The notes below the pieces were generated by a model. That model ran no database searches, was not told the DNA's origin, and saw nothing but the letters and a program-made list of their open reading frames with translations. From positions 1,062,453-1,126,452 of the forward strand of contig NZ_JAJOYR010000002.1 in the NCBI RefSeq assembly GCF_021202945.1: a stretch of 64,000 bases of DNA, given 5' to 3'. The DNA comes from Stenotrophomonas sp. SY1 (GTDB lineage: Bacteria; Pseudomonadota; Gammaproteobacteria; Xanthomonadales; Xanthomonadaceae). The position numbers were made by a program, and so were the translations under genes. Of this stretch, positions 56,762 to 64,000 are shown piece by piece. The number at the start of each line of letters is the position of its first letter. Within the stretch, counting starts at the first letter, position 1.

Positions 56762-57274
56762 TCAGGAAATAACGATGTAGTCGCTCTGGCATTGGATGCC
56801 GGTATGCGCGCCGGGAACCAGCTGCACGTGCAGGCCAGCAATCGGACCCACCGGCAGGCAGCTGTCCACTTCCAGCAGCGCGTCGCGGTGCGGTTTGATC
56901 CACTCCGCCTGCGCCTGGTGCAGGGCCTTGCGCTTGGCTTCCACCGCGTCGTTTGCGACCACCAGTAGATAGCGATGGTCTTCGCCGAACGCACCTGCGA
57001 CATAACCACCAAGATTCACGAAGTAGAGCTTCGGTACATCAGCGGCCGGCGCTTCGCTGGACAGGCGCACCAGCCATTGTTCGACGCCGTCCACGGTCAT
57101 CCATGAATCCAGGTGCAGCCCGGCCGGCTCGCCGAACCACTGCTGGCGCAGCTGTTCGTAGCTCTGCTCGATACTGGATGCCACGGCGAAAACAACGTCA
57201 TGCACTTCGGTATTGGCGCGTGCATGGCGGCCACCAAGCATCACCACGAACAGGCGCAGATCGGCATTGCTCAC
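56762..57274 (-). CDS. DUF1543 domain protein
   Basis: 170 aa from a GTG that overlaps the lysE stop (GTGA at 57274-57271), which fixes the start. LFVVMLGGRHARANTEVHDVVF at the N terminus and the repeat-like KLYFVNLGGYVAGAFGEDHRYLLVV are the DUF1543 pattern. No signal peptide or membrane segment. Function unknown. Tight overlap suggests co-translation with the LysE exporter. Confidence 0.82.
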   Translation of the reverse strand: MSNADLRLFVVMLGGRHARANTEVHDVVFAVASSIEQSYEQLRQQWFGEPAGLHLDSWMTVDGVEQWLVRLSSEAPAADVPKLYFVNLGGYVAGAFGEDHRYLLVVANDAVEAKRKALHQAQAEWIKPHRDALLEVDSCLPVGPIAGLHVQLVPGAHTGIQCQSDYIVIS

Positions 57275-57921
57275 GGCATCGGCCTCGCGCTCATTGCCAG
57301 GCGCACGCCGAAACCGATGAACAGCACACCGGCCACCTTGTCCAACCACTGCATGCCACGTGCCGCCCAACGGCTGGTGCGCATGCGATCAGCCAGCAAC
57401 ACGTACATCGTGGTGATCGGCAACGCGTTGACGGTGAAAATCAAACCCAGCATCGCGAAGGCCAGCGTCTTGTTCTGCACCGAAGGCGCGATGAACTGCG
57501 GCAGGAACGCCAGAAAGAACAGCACCACCTTGGGGTTGAGCACGTTGGTGAGGAAGCCACCGGCAAACACCTGCCACCACGAGCCCGCACCGCCGCTGGT
57601 CGCATCCACGCTTTCCTGCAAGGTGTCCGGACCGCCCTTGCTGCGCAGCAGGCGCACGCCCACCCACAGCAGGTACGCCGCGCCGATCCACTTGATCGCG
57701 GTGAACAGCGTCGCCGACGTGGTCAGCAGTACACCCAAGCCCAGCGACGCCAGCGTCACATGCACCAGGCAGCCGGCACTGATGCCGGCAATGGCGGCGA
57801 AACCGGCACGACGTCCACCACGCAGCGAACGGCTGATGATGTACAGCACGTCCGGGCCGGGCGTCAGGTTCAGCACCCAACCGGCCAGCATGAACAGCAG
57901 CAGTTGCGAGGGCTCGATCAC
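57271..57921 (-). CDS. LysE/RhtB-family amino acid exporter
   Basis: 216 aa, six predicted helices, from a GTG overlapping the trpG stop (57921-57918). The family hallmark is [27 protein letters not shown]; also [32 protein letters not shown] and [21 protein letters not shown]. LysE/RhtB proteins export amino acids such as lysine, homoserine, threonine or leucine. Its position between trpG and trpD suggests a link with tryptophan or pathway intermediates, which is inference. Confidence 0.9.
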   Translation of the reverse strand: MIEPSQLLLFMLAGWVLNLTPGPDVLYIISRSLRGGRRAGFAAIAGISAGCLVHVTLASLGLGVLLTTSATLFTAIKWIGAAYLLWVGVRLLRSKGGPDTLQESVDATSGGAGSWWQVFAGGFLTNVLNPKVVLFFLAFLPQFIAPSVQNKTLAFAMLGLIFTVNALPITTMYVLLADRMRTSRWAARGMQWLDKVAGVLFIGFGVRLAMSARPMP

Positions 57922-58502
57922 GAGGTGCGATCCAGGAAATTCTTCATCAGCGCGTGGCCGTGCTGGGTGAGGATGGACTCGGGATGGAACTGCACACCCT
58001 CCACCGGGTACTGGCGGTGGCGCAGGCCCATGATCTCCTCCATCGAACCGTCCGGATTCTCCGTCCAGGCGGTGACTTCCAGTTCGGCTGGCAGCGTGTT
58101 CTTGTCCACTACCAGCGAGTGGTAGCGGGTGGCTTCATAGCGGTCCGGCAGGCCGGCAAACACGCCCTTGCCTTCATGGCGGATCGGCGAGGTCTTGCCG
58201 TGCATGATGTTGCTCGCACGGATCACGTCACCGCCGTACACCTGACCGATGCTCTGATGGCCCAGGCACACGCCGAACAGCGGAATCGTCGGGCCGAGCT
58301 GGCGGATCACCTCCAGCGACACACCGGCTTCGTTGGGCGTCTTCGGCCCCGGCGAAACCACGATGTGCGAAGGCTTGAGCGCAGCGATCTGTTCGACGCT
58401 CATCGCGTCATTGCGCACCACCTTCACCTCGGCACCCAGCATCTGCAGGTACTGCACGAGGTTGAAGGTGAAGCTGTCGTAGTTGTCGATCATCAGTAGC
58501 AT
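57918..58502 (-). CDS. trpG: Anthranilate synthase glutaminase subunit
   Basis: 194 aa. Class I glutamine amidotransferase: [49 protein letters not shown] with the catalytic Cys, and [14 protein letters not shown] with His and Glu. Supplies ammonia to TrpE, and possibly also to PabB. It overlaps lysE by four bases. It is separated from trpE by a 2-kb acyltransferase gene of lower GC. Confidence 0.95.
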   Translation of the reverse strand: MLLMIDNYDSFTFNLVQYLQMLGAEVKVVRNDAMSVEQIAALKPSHIVVSPGPKTPNEAGVSLEVIRQLGPTIPLFGVCLGHQSIGQVYGGDVIRASNIMHGKTSPIRHEGKGVFAGLPDRYEATRYHSLVVDKNTLPAELEVTAWTENPDGSMEEIMGLRHRQYPVEGVQFHPESILTQHGHALMKNFLDRTS

Positions 58503-58610
58503 GCGGATGCTCTTTACTCATTCAATCCATGTTCGGGATGCAGGTTGGCTACGCCACCTGCCATGTCCTCGCCCCGCGACATGAGCGAGGACACATTCAA
58601 AAACTCTGTA

Positions 58611-60671
58611 TCAATCCATCTTCACCGGGTCAGGAAGTCCCAGTTCAACCAGTTCCGACCGGTGCACTTCTGCCAACCTCTGCCCCAGATAACGAGCGAA
58701 CCCTCTGGACAGATGGTGCTGATCATAGAAAGCCGGCTCACCGTTTGCATAAACCAGACAGCCCTGGAGCCTCTGCTCCTTGCAGAGCAACGCATACTTG
58801 CTGATGTACACGTAGCCGAGCGTCTGCACCTGGGGAACGGTCGTATTCACTCTTTCGTCCGGATTGAAGTAATTAACAGCTTCCGGAGCCCGGCATGCCT
58901 CGTAGCTCCCGTATCTGTTGTAGAGCGAGGCACAATCCATCGCCGTCTGCAGATAGGATCCGATCGCCATGATCTTGATGGATGGATTTCTCTTCTTGAT
59001 GATCTCAAGCACGCGCCAGAGATCACGAGCAACCGGGTCAAAGCCCTGGTGCGTGTTGTACACAACGACGTCCAATGCCTGAAGGAATTGATCGTTATTC
59101 AGCACTGAGAAGCGCTTGTCGCAAGCCAGCTGGGTTGTGGGAGACGAAAAGAGGGCGTCACCCAGAACGACTTCACAATCGTTCACGGTCCCGAAGCTGA
59201 TCAGGTTTACACGCGGGTCCTTCCCATAGATCTCATCAAATGCATTGAATGCATCCGGCTCATGCGAGTTGCCGAAGATCAGAACCTGCTTCGGCCTGTC
59301 CATGCCACACGCCGAGGGATCTTCCAACGAACTGATGTTGCATGCTCCGGCAAGCGCCTCGAATCTCCTTGCCTTCCCGGCTTCTATTTCGGCGGCCCCC
59401 AGGGGCTTGAACGGACCACTATCGTGCGGTCCAGGCTCTTTGTGGCTCGGAGCTTCCCCGGTTGATATCGGGACCATCTCTCCGCTTCGCTCCTGAGCCA
59501 TCGCCCCTGGAATGAAGTACCTGTACCGCCAGGTCATACCGTCAGACAGGAAGAAGCTCGCGCCAACGATGCTGCAGAGCAGCGAGGCGACGAGTATGCG
59601 TCGCGCCGGGATACGCATCGGGCCGGATGGCTTCGCGTACCGGAACGGAACTTCAATGAAGTGGTGGAGCACCAGGGCCGTGACAAGCGAGAGCGACGCC
59701 ATGGCTGCAAATCGCACGCCCCAAGAGGCCGCAAGCATGTACTGCCCCACAAACACAACGATGGGCCAATGCGTCAAATAGAGCGAATAGCTGATTTTCC
59801 CGAACCACACTGCAACCCGATTCCCAAGCAACAACCGGGCTCCCGTCGAGTTCCTGGCTGTGATCACCAGCAACGCGCCCAGGCACGGAGCAATCGCATT
59901 CACATAAGGAAAAACATCCCCTTCTTCCAACACGACGATCGAGTACACCATCAACCCCATTCCCAACACCATCATTGCTTCGTGCAATGGCCGGGAAGAT
60001 GGGAGCCGCTTGATCAGAAAATAGCCAAGCGCGCCAATGGCAAATTCAAACACCCGGAAATGCGGGAGAAAGAACAGGTCGGACCTGAAATCGACATCGC
60101 GTGCAGCAACCACCAGGTAGTTGGCGGCAAAGCTGGCCAAGCCTGCGCCGACGATCCCCCACAAGAGCCCGCGCCTGCCGAACCCGCGATAGCAGAAGTA
60201 CAGGAATGCCGGCCAGATCAGATAGAACTGCTCCTCAACACTAAGTGACCAGGTGTGCAGCAGTGGCTTTGTCTGTGCTGCCGCATCGAAGTATCCACTC
60301 TCCGACCAGAACAGCAGATTGGACAAGGATATCGCTGACGCCAGCAAGGACTTCCCATAAGCAACCAGGTCCGTCGGTGTCAGACTTATCAAGGCAAAGA
60401 TTGTCGTCACGATCAGAGTTGCGATCAGTGCAGGCAGGATTCGCCGAATGCGACGTACATAGAAGCTTCTGAAATCGAAGCCTCCGGTACTCAGTACTTC
60501 GTTGATTATGATCGACGTGATCAGGTAACCGCTGATGACGAAGAATATGTCCACACCGACATATCCGCCGCCCATTCCCGGGACCCCGAAATGGAACAGC
60601 AGAACAGCCATGACTGCCACGCACCGGAGTCCATCAACGTGCGGCATGTACTTGTTATCGGTTTTATTCAT
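58611..60671 (-). CDS. OafA-type acyltransferase (AT3 plus SGNH) inserted in the trp operon
   Basis: 686 aa. Acyltransferase-3 domain (about 8-370): DGLRCVAVMAVLLFHFGVPGMGGGYVGVDIFFVISGYLIT, RRIRRILPALIATL and LLHTWSLSVEEQFYLIWP, with about ten helices. A C-terminal SGNH domain has LIFGNSHEPDAFNAF, ending DQHHLSRGFARYLG with the Asp/His pair. Such proteins acetylate O-antigen or exopolysaccharide sugars. Base composition is visibly lower in GC than the neighbours, with more AT-ending codons, so recent transfer is likely. It lies between trpE and trpG without obvious flanking repeats. Confidence 0.92.
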   Translation of the reverse strand: MNKTDNKYMPHVDGLRCVAVMAVLLFHFGVPGMGGGYVGVDIFFVISGYLITSIIINEVLSTGGFDFRSFYVRRIRRILPALIATLIVTTIFALISLTPTDLVAYGKSLLASAISLSNLLFWSESGYFDAAAQTKPLLHTWSLSVEEQFYLIWPAFLYFCYRGFGRRGLLWGIVGAGLASFAANYLVVAARDVDFRSDLFFLPHFRVFEFAIGALGYFLIKRLPSSRPLHEAMMVLGMGLMVYSIVVLEEGDVFPYVNAIAPCLGALLVITARNSTGARLLLGNRVAVWFGKISYSLYLTHWPIVVFVGQYMLAASWGVRFAAMASLSLVTALVLHHFIEVPFRYAKPSGPMRIPARRILVASLLCSIVGASFFLSDGMTWRYRYFIPGAMAQERSGEMVPISTGEAPSHKEPGPHDSGPFKPLGAAEIEAGKARRFEALAGACNISSLEDPSACGMDRPKQVLIFGNSHEPDAFNAFDEIYGKDPRVNLISFGTVNDCEVVLGDALFSSPTTQLACDKRFSVLNNDQFLQALDVVVYNTHQGFDPVARDLWRVLEIIKKRNPSIKIMAIGSYLQTAMDCASLYNRYGSYEACRAPEAVNYFNPDERVNTTVPQVQTLGYVYISKYALLCKEQRLQGCLVYANGEPAFYDQHHLSRGFARYLGQRLAEVHRSELVELGLPDPVKMD

Positions 60672-60793
60672 TGGTCTTGACGATCAATCCATATTCATCA
60701 GGCCGGCGCAGAATGAGGCAATGCTCTTTCGCCGGAACGGCACGTCCACTTCCACCAACCCTGGCACGACGGCCCAAGTCATTCGGAAACTGC

Positions 60794-62269
60794 TTAAAGC
60801 CCCTTCGCCGCCTGCGCCACCGCGCGGAACAACGCGCGGCCCTTGTTCATCGTTTCGTGCCACTCGGCATCCGGGTCGGAGTCGTAGACCACGCCGCCGC
60901 CGGCCTGCACGTACAGATGGCCGTCCTGAATCACCGCAGTGCGGATCGCGATGGCGGTATCGGCATCACCGTGCCAGCCGATGTAACCGACCGCGCCGGA
61001 ATAGACGTTGCGCTTGACCGGCTCCAGCTCGCGGATGATCTCCAGCGCGCGGATCTTCGGCGCGCCGCTGACGGTGCCGGCCGGGAAGGTCGCGCGCAGC
61101 ACGTCGCTGTAGCTCAGGCCGGCCTTCAGCGTGCCGGTGACCTCGCTGACGATGTGCATGACATGGCTGTAGCGTTCGATCACGAACTGCTCGCCCACCT
61201 TGACCGTACCCGGCTCGGCGATGCGGCCGACGTCGTTGCGGCCCAGGTCGATCAGCATCACGTGCTCGGCGCGTTCCTTCGGGTCGGCCAGCAGCTCGGC
61301 TTCCAGTGCCTGGTCCAGCTCCGGCGTGGCACCACGCGGGCGGGTACCGGCGATCGGGCGCACGGTGACAACGCCATCGCGCAGGCGCGCCAGGATCTCA
61401 GGTGAGGAACCCACCACCTGTGTGTCGCCAACATCGATGAAGTACATGTACGGCGACGGATTCAACGCACGCAGCGCGCGATAAACGTCGATCGGCCGCG
61501 CACGGAATGGCACGCGCAGGCGCTGGCTCGGCACCACCTGGAAGATGTCGCCGGCACGCACGTATTCCTGCGCTTTGCGCACCACGTCATGGTACTGCTC
61601 GCGGGTGAAGGACGATTTGAAGTCCTGCTCATCAATCGCATCGGACACCTGCGCCTGCGGATAACCGGCGCCCGCTTGGCGCAGGCGATGCGACAGTTCG
61701 TCCAGGCGGCGGTTGGCACGCGCCCAGGCCTGCGGCTGCGCGGGGTCGGCATGCACGATCAGGTACAGGCGGCCCTTGAGGTTGTCGAATACCGCCAGCT
61801 CTTCGGAGAGCATCAGCAGGATGTCCGGCGTGCCGAGTTCATCGGGCTTGTCGCCCGCCCCCAGATGCGGCTCGATGTACTGGATGCACTCGAAGCCGAA
61901 CCAGCCGACCAGGCCACCGGTGAAACCGGGCAGATCTTCGAACTGCGGCACCGAATGCTCGGCACGCAGCACTTCCACTTCGGCCAGCGGATCGGCGACC
62001 TCACGGCGTTCGATCACTTCGCCCAGCTCGCTCACTTCCAGCGTATGACCACGGAAGCTGTAGATGCGGCGGGCCGGCAGGCCAATGATCGAATAGCGCC
62101 CGAAGCGCTCACCGCCCTCGACCGATTCGAACAGATAAGTGAATGGGCCGTCGGCGAGCTTCAGATAGACCGAAAGCGGCGTGTCCAGGTCGGACAGCAC
62201 TTCGCGGACGACGGGGATGCGGGTGTGGCCTTCAGCGGCCTGCTGCTGGAACTGCTCTTGCGAGATCAA
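60794..62269 (-). CDS. trpE: Anthranilate synthase component I
   Basis: 491 aa from a TTG (62269), the position matching the family N terminus [20 protein letters not shown]; a longer open frame is rejected. [16 protein letters not shown] is in the Trp feedback-site region. [53 protein letters not shown] and [18 protein letters not shown] form the chorismate-binding core. It makes anthranilate from chorismate with TrpG. No Trp-codon leader peptide was seen upstream. Confidence 0.95.
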   Translation of the reverse strand: MISQEQFQQQAAEGHTRIPVVREVLSDLDTPLSVYLKLADGPFTYLFESVEGGERFGRYSIIGLPARRIYSFRGHTLEVSELGEVIERREVADPLAEVEVLRAEHSVPQFEDLPGFTGGLVGWFGFECIQYIEPHLGAGDKPDELGTPDILLMLSEELAVFDNLKGRLYLIVHADPAQPQAWARANRRLDELSHRLRQAGAGYPQAQVSDAIDEQDFKSSFTREQYHDVVRKAQEYVRAGDIFQVVPSQRLRVPFRARPIDVYRALRALNPSPYMYFIDVGDTQVVGSSPEILARLRDGVVTVRPIAGTRPRGATPELDQALEAELLADPKERAEHVMLIDLGRNDVGRIAEPGTVKVGEQFVIERYSHVMHIVSEVTGTLKAGLSYSDVLRATFPAGTVSGAPKIRALEIIRELEPVKRNVYSGAVGYIGWHGDADTAIAIRTAVIQDGHLYVQAGGGVVYDSDPDAEWHETMNKGRALFRAVAQAAKGL

Positions 62270-62576
62270 GACGGCTTTCCTTCCGGGAAACGACGGTGGC
62301 GGGACGGACGACGGCAACGGGCCACCATCGCCACCAGCGGCGAGCGGAAGAAAGGGAACGCTTGGTCGTCAGAATGGGCACCGGCGCACTTTACCGCAAC
62401 TGCGGCCGCGCGTGGGAGCGCGGCCGGCGGAACTTGCTTGCAATCGCAACGGTCAGGGACCGCCGGGGCTTAGCCGTGGCCGGATCTTCGCCCCATTCAG
62501 GAGCTGCTGCCGATGCCGGGAAACCACCTTGCCGCTGGGGCCAGCCAACGTGTCCCGGGGAGCGGACGAGAGCGGT
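62270..62576. other. Intergenic region upstream of trpE
   Basis: 307 bp without a supported gene. A 9-bp palindrome CGGCCGCGC-GTGGGA-GCGCGGCCG lies near 62404-62427, and a long imperfect inverted repeat around 62560-62602 (GAGCGGACGAGAGCGG... and CCGCTCTCGTCCGC) overlaps the end of the PI-PLC gene. No Trp-rich leader or clear attenuator was found. Confidence 0.55.
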
Positions 62577-63812
62577 CTACCGTGTCCGCCCGCTCTCGTC
62601 CGCAGTGACCGGATTCAAGCGCCAGCCGTTATCGAACGGCTGGACCACATAGTCGTTGCCGAAGATGTTCGGTGCGAACGGGTAATCGGTCGAGATGATC
62701 TGCGCGCCACTTGCCAGCGCCGCCTCACGCCGGCGGCTGTCATTGGCGCGGGCCTCCCCGGTATCGATATCGGCGCGACTGCGGACCAGATAGCCTTCAC
62801 TGACCCGTTGGCGTATCTCATCGCCACGCGTAAGTGCGTTGTCGATCATCACGAACGCCGTGTGGTCCATGCCCGGCCGGCCCTGCACGAATGCCATGCG
62901 TCCTTCCAGATTGGGATGCCCCTGCAGATACGGGGCGAACGTGCCCAGATTCATCCCGGGCACGATCATCAGGAAAACAAACTTTCCACTTGCCTGCTCC
63001 AGGGTGGGCCACCGGCCGGCACGCGCGGCGGCCTCCAGCGTGGCCGACCTGCCGCGCAGGTCATCCGGTGCAAGCACCCGCTCCCGCCCCAGCACCTCGA
63101 TGATGGAGGCATCCAATTCCGCGAACGCGCGGGCGTCGAATGGTGCGACCGGCGTGGCCCCGGCGAGGGCTTTCGCATGGCCGCCGAACTTGGGCTCCAA
63201 CAGTACGAACACGGGCGAATGCCCCGGCGTGGCATCGGACCAGCTGCGCAGCTGCCGCAGGCAGATCCGGAAGGACGGGCAACTGCTGCGGAAGTCGACA
63301 TCCGCCATATGCAGGACCTTCAAGCCCGGTGCCTGCAACGCCGCATCGTAAAGCGGCTCGAGCTCCTTTTCGCCCTGCGCCCGCAGCAGGCGATAGGACA
63401 ACGGGTCACTGAACCGACCGCCTTCATGATCCACATGAAGGTCGAGTTCGATGCTGCGCAGTCCCGCGCGCAACTGCGTCTCCAGCGACGGGAAGCGGTA
63501 TTTCAGCGGCTGCGCAAGGCCACCGGTGAACGCGTGCGGATGCTCGTCGACATACTCGCGCCGCCGTTGCGCAGGCATCTGCCTGATCGAATCCTCGATG
63601 AGCGGCTTGAGCAACGGGTCCATCACGCCAAACACCCGTGCATCGGCGGCCAGGCGGTAACTGTTGTGGGTACCGATGACCTGGATCTGGTTCAGGCGCG
63701 GCTCCGTCGCCGACACACCCGCGGAGCAGACGCCCAGCGCCATAGCCAGCAGGTACAGAAGCACGGGGGCGCTGCGAATGGAAAAGACAGGGAAAGACAG
63801 GCGCAGGAACAT
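62577..63812 (-). CDS. Secreted Ca2+-dependent PI-PLC-like phosphodiesterase
   Basis: 411 aa. Signal peptide at 1-35 (LLYLLAMALGVCSAGVSA). The mature protein begins RLNQIQVIGTHNSYRL with the catalytic His49, followed by LRSIELDLHVDHEGG with metal-binding Glu/Asp and a second His; this pattern matches the Ca2+-dependent phosphoinositide-specific PLC family (PI-PLC C1). The C terminus has IISTDYPFAPNIFGNDY. Probably periplasmic or secreted and acting on phosphodiester lipids. It is the last gene before the right edge and is probably independent of trpE (307 bp away). Confidence 0.85.
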   Translation of the reverse strand: MFLRLSFPVFSIRSAPVLLYLLAMALGVCSAGVSATEPRLNQIQVIGTHNSYRLAADARVFGVMDPLLKPLIEDSIRQMPAQRRREYVDEHPHAFTGGLAQPLKYRFPSLETQLRAGLRSIELDLHVDHEGGRFSDPLSYRLLRAQGEKELEPLYDAALQAPGLKVLHMADVDFRSSCPSFRICLRQLRSWSDATPGHSPVFVLLEPKFGGHAKALAGATPVAPFDARAFAELDASIIEVLGRERVLAPDDLRGRSATLEAAARAGRWPTLEQASGKFVFLMIVPGMNLGTFAPYLQGHPNLEGRMAFVQGRPGMDHTAFVMIDNALTRGDEIRQRVSEGYLVRSRADIDTGEARANDSRRREAALASGAQIISTDYPFAPNIFGNDYVVQPFDNGWRLNPVTADESGRTR

Positions 63813-64000
63813 GAGCGGATCAAGCCGAACAGGAAATCAGGGCGCGATCCTAGGTAGGCGCAATGACAGCGGGCTTACGCACGCATGGCCAGACGCACAC
63901 GTTTTCAGGACAGTGCGTACTCCTTTTCGCCGCCTGGTTCTGCCCGCGTTTTCAGATGCTGCACTGCCACCCTCTGTTGCGACTGGACCCTCGTCCACCT
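63813..64000. other. Right-edge stretch
   Basis: 188 bp with no recognisable gene. It probably contains the promoter of the PI-PLC gene, but no strong -35/-10 pair stands out. Confidence 0.5.

Noticed and set aside
62270..62480. trp leader peptide with tandem Trp codons
   Set aside because: No short frame with adjacent Trp codons and no terminator/antiterminator pair was found upstream of trpE.

Overview
The window looks like chromosomal DNA of a Xanthomonadaceae member, most likely Stenotrophomonas. The evidence is high GC, the neighbour pairs clp/speD and cutA/dsbD/tlpA, the run aroQ-accB-accC-prmA-fis-purH-purD, and scattered palindromic repeats bearing GTAG that resemble the SMAG elements of S. 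maltophilia. This assignment is inferred from gene content; no search was run.

Layout. 1-543 holds consecutive blocks of different tandem hexamers and a terminator. 544-4804 (minus) is a type IV minor-pilin operon (pilE-like, fimT, pilV, pilW and a very large pilX-like gene) with a visible promoter. 4971-8248 (plus) is cutA-dsbD-tlpA. 8250-15590 looks accessory: an H-NS-like gene, an IS3 transposase remnant, a helical-repeat protein, a LysR regulator with a divergent DsbA-type oxidoreductase, and a four-gene electrophile/peroxide stress operon led by a NemR-like repressor. 15597-26270 is a core block (aroQ, accBC, prmA, fis, purH, purD) carrying two pairs of unrecognised membrane proteins or lipoproteins.

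26417-38565 carries an aldo/keto reductase and two LysR genes, an M20 amidohydrolase, a YccS-like membrane protein, an MFS exporter, an LplT-PlsC fusion, a triad of small membrane proteins (TM2, CD225-like, DUF2752) and ampE. 38635-41615 (minus) has nudC, a small unknown gene, erpA, a bactofilin and its coiled-coil neighbour. 41774-46553 (plus) has a DUF4126 protein, a REC/degenerate GGDEF/degenerate EAL protein and a hybrid histidine kinase. 46572-48043 (minus) is bfr, bfd (Fur-type site) and rppH. Two tRNAs follow (Met-CAT, Gln-CTG), then rplM-rpsI, coq7, sugE/gdx with a possible attenuator leader, speD, clp and a TauE/SafE permease.

54128-62269 (minus) is a tryptophan operon, trpE-[acyltransferase]-trpG-lysE-DUF1543-trpD-trpC-HAD. 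Many junctions overlap by 4 bp. A long O-antigen-type acyltransferase gene of lower GC splits trpE from trpG. The window closes with a secreted PI-PLC-like protein.

The strongest leads are the NemR-type stress operon with its operator and conserved Cys/Lys sensor pair, the acyltransferase inside the trp operon, the hexamer cascade at the left edge, the giant minor pilin, the DsbD with a duplicated periplasmic domain, and the repeat-derived stop codon of the M20 gene.
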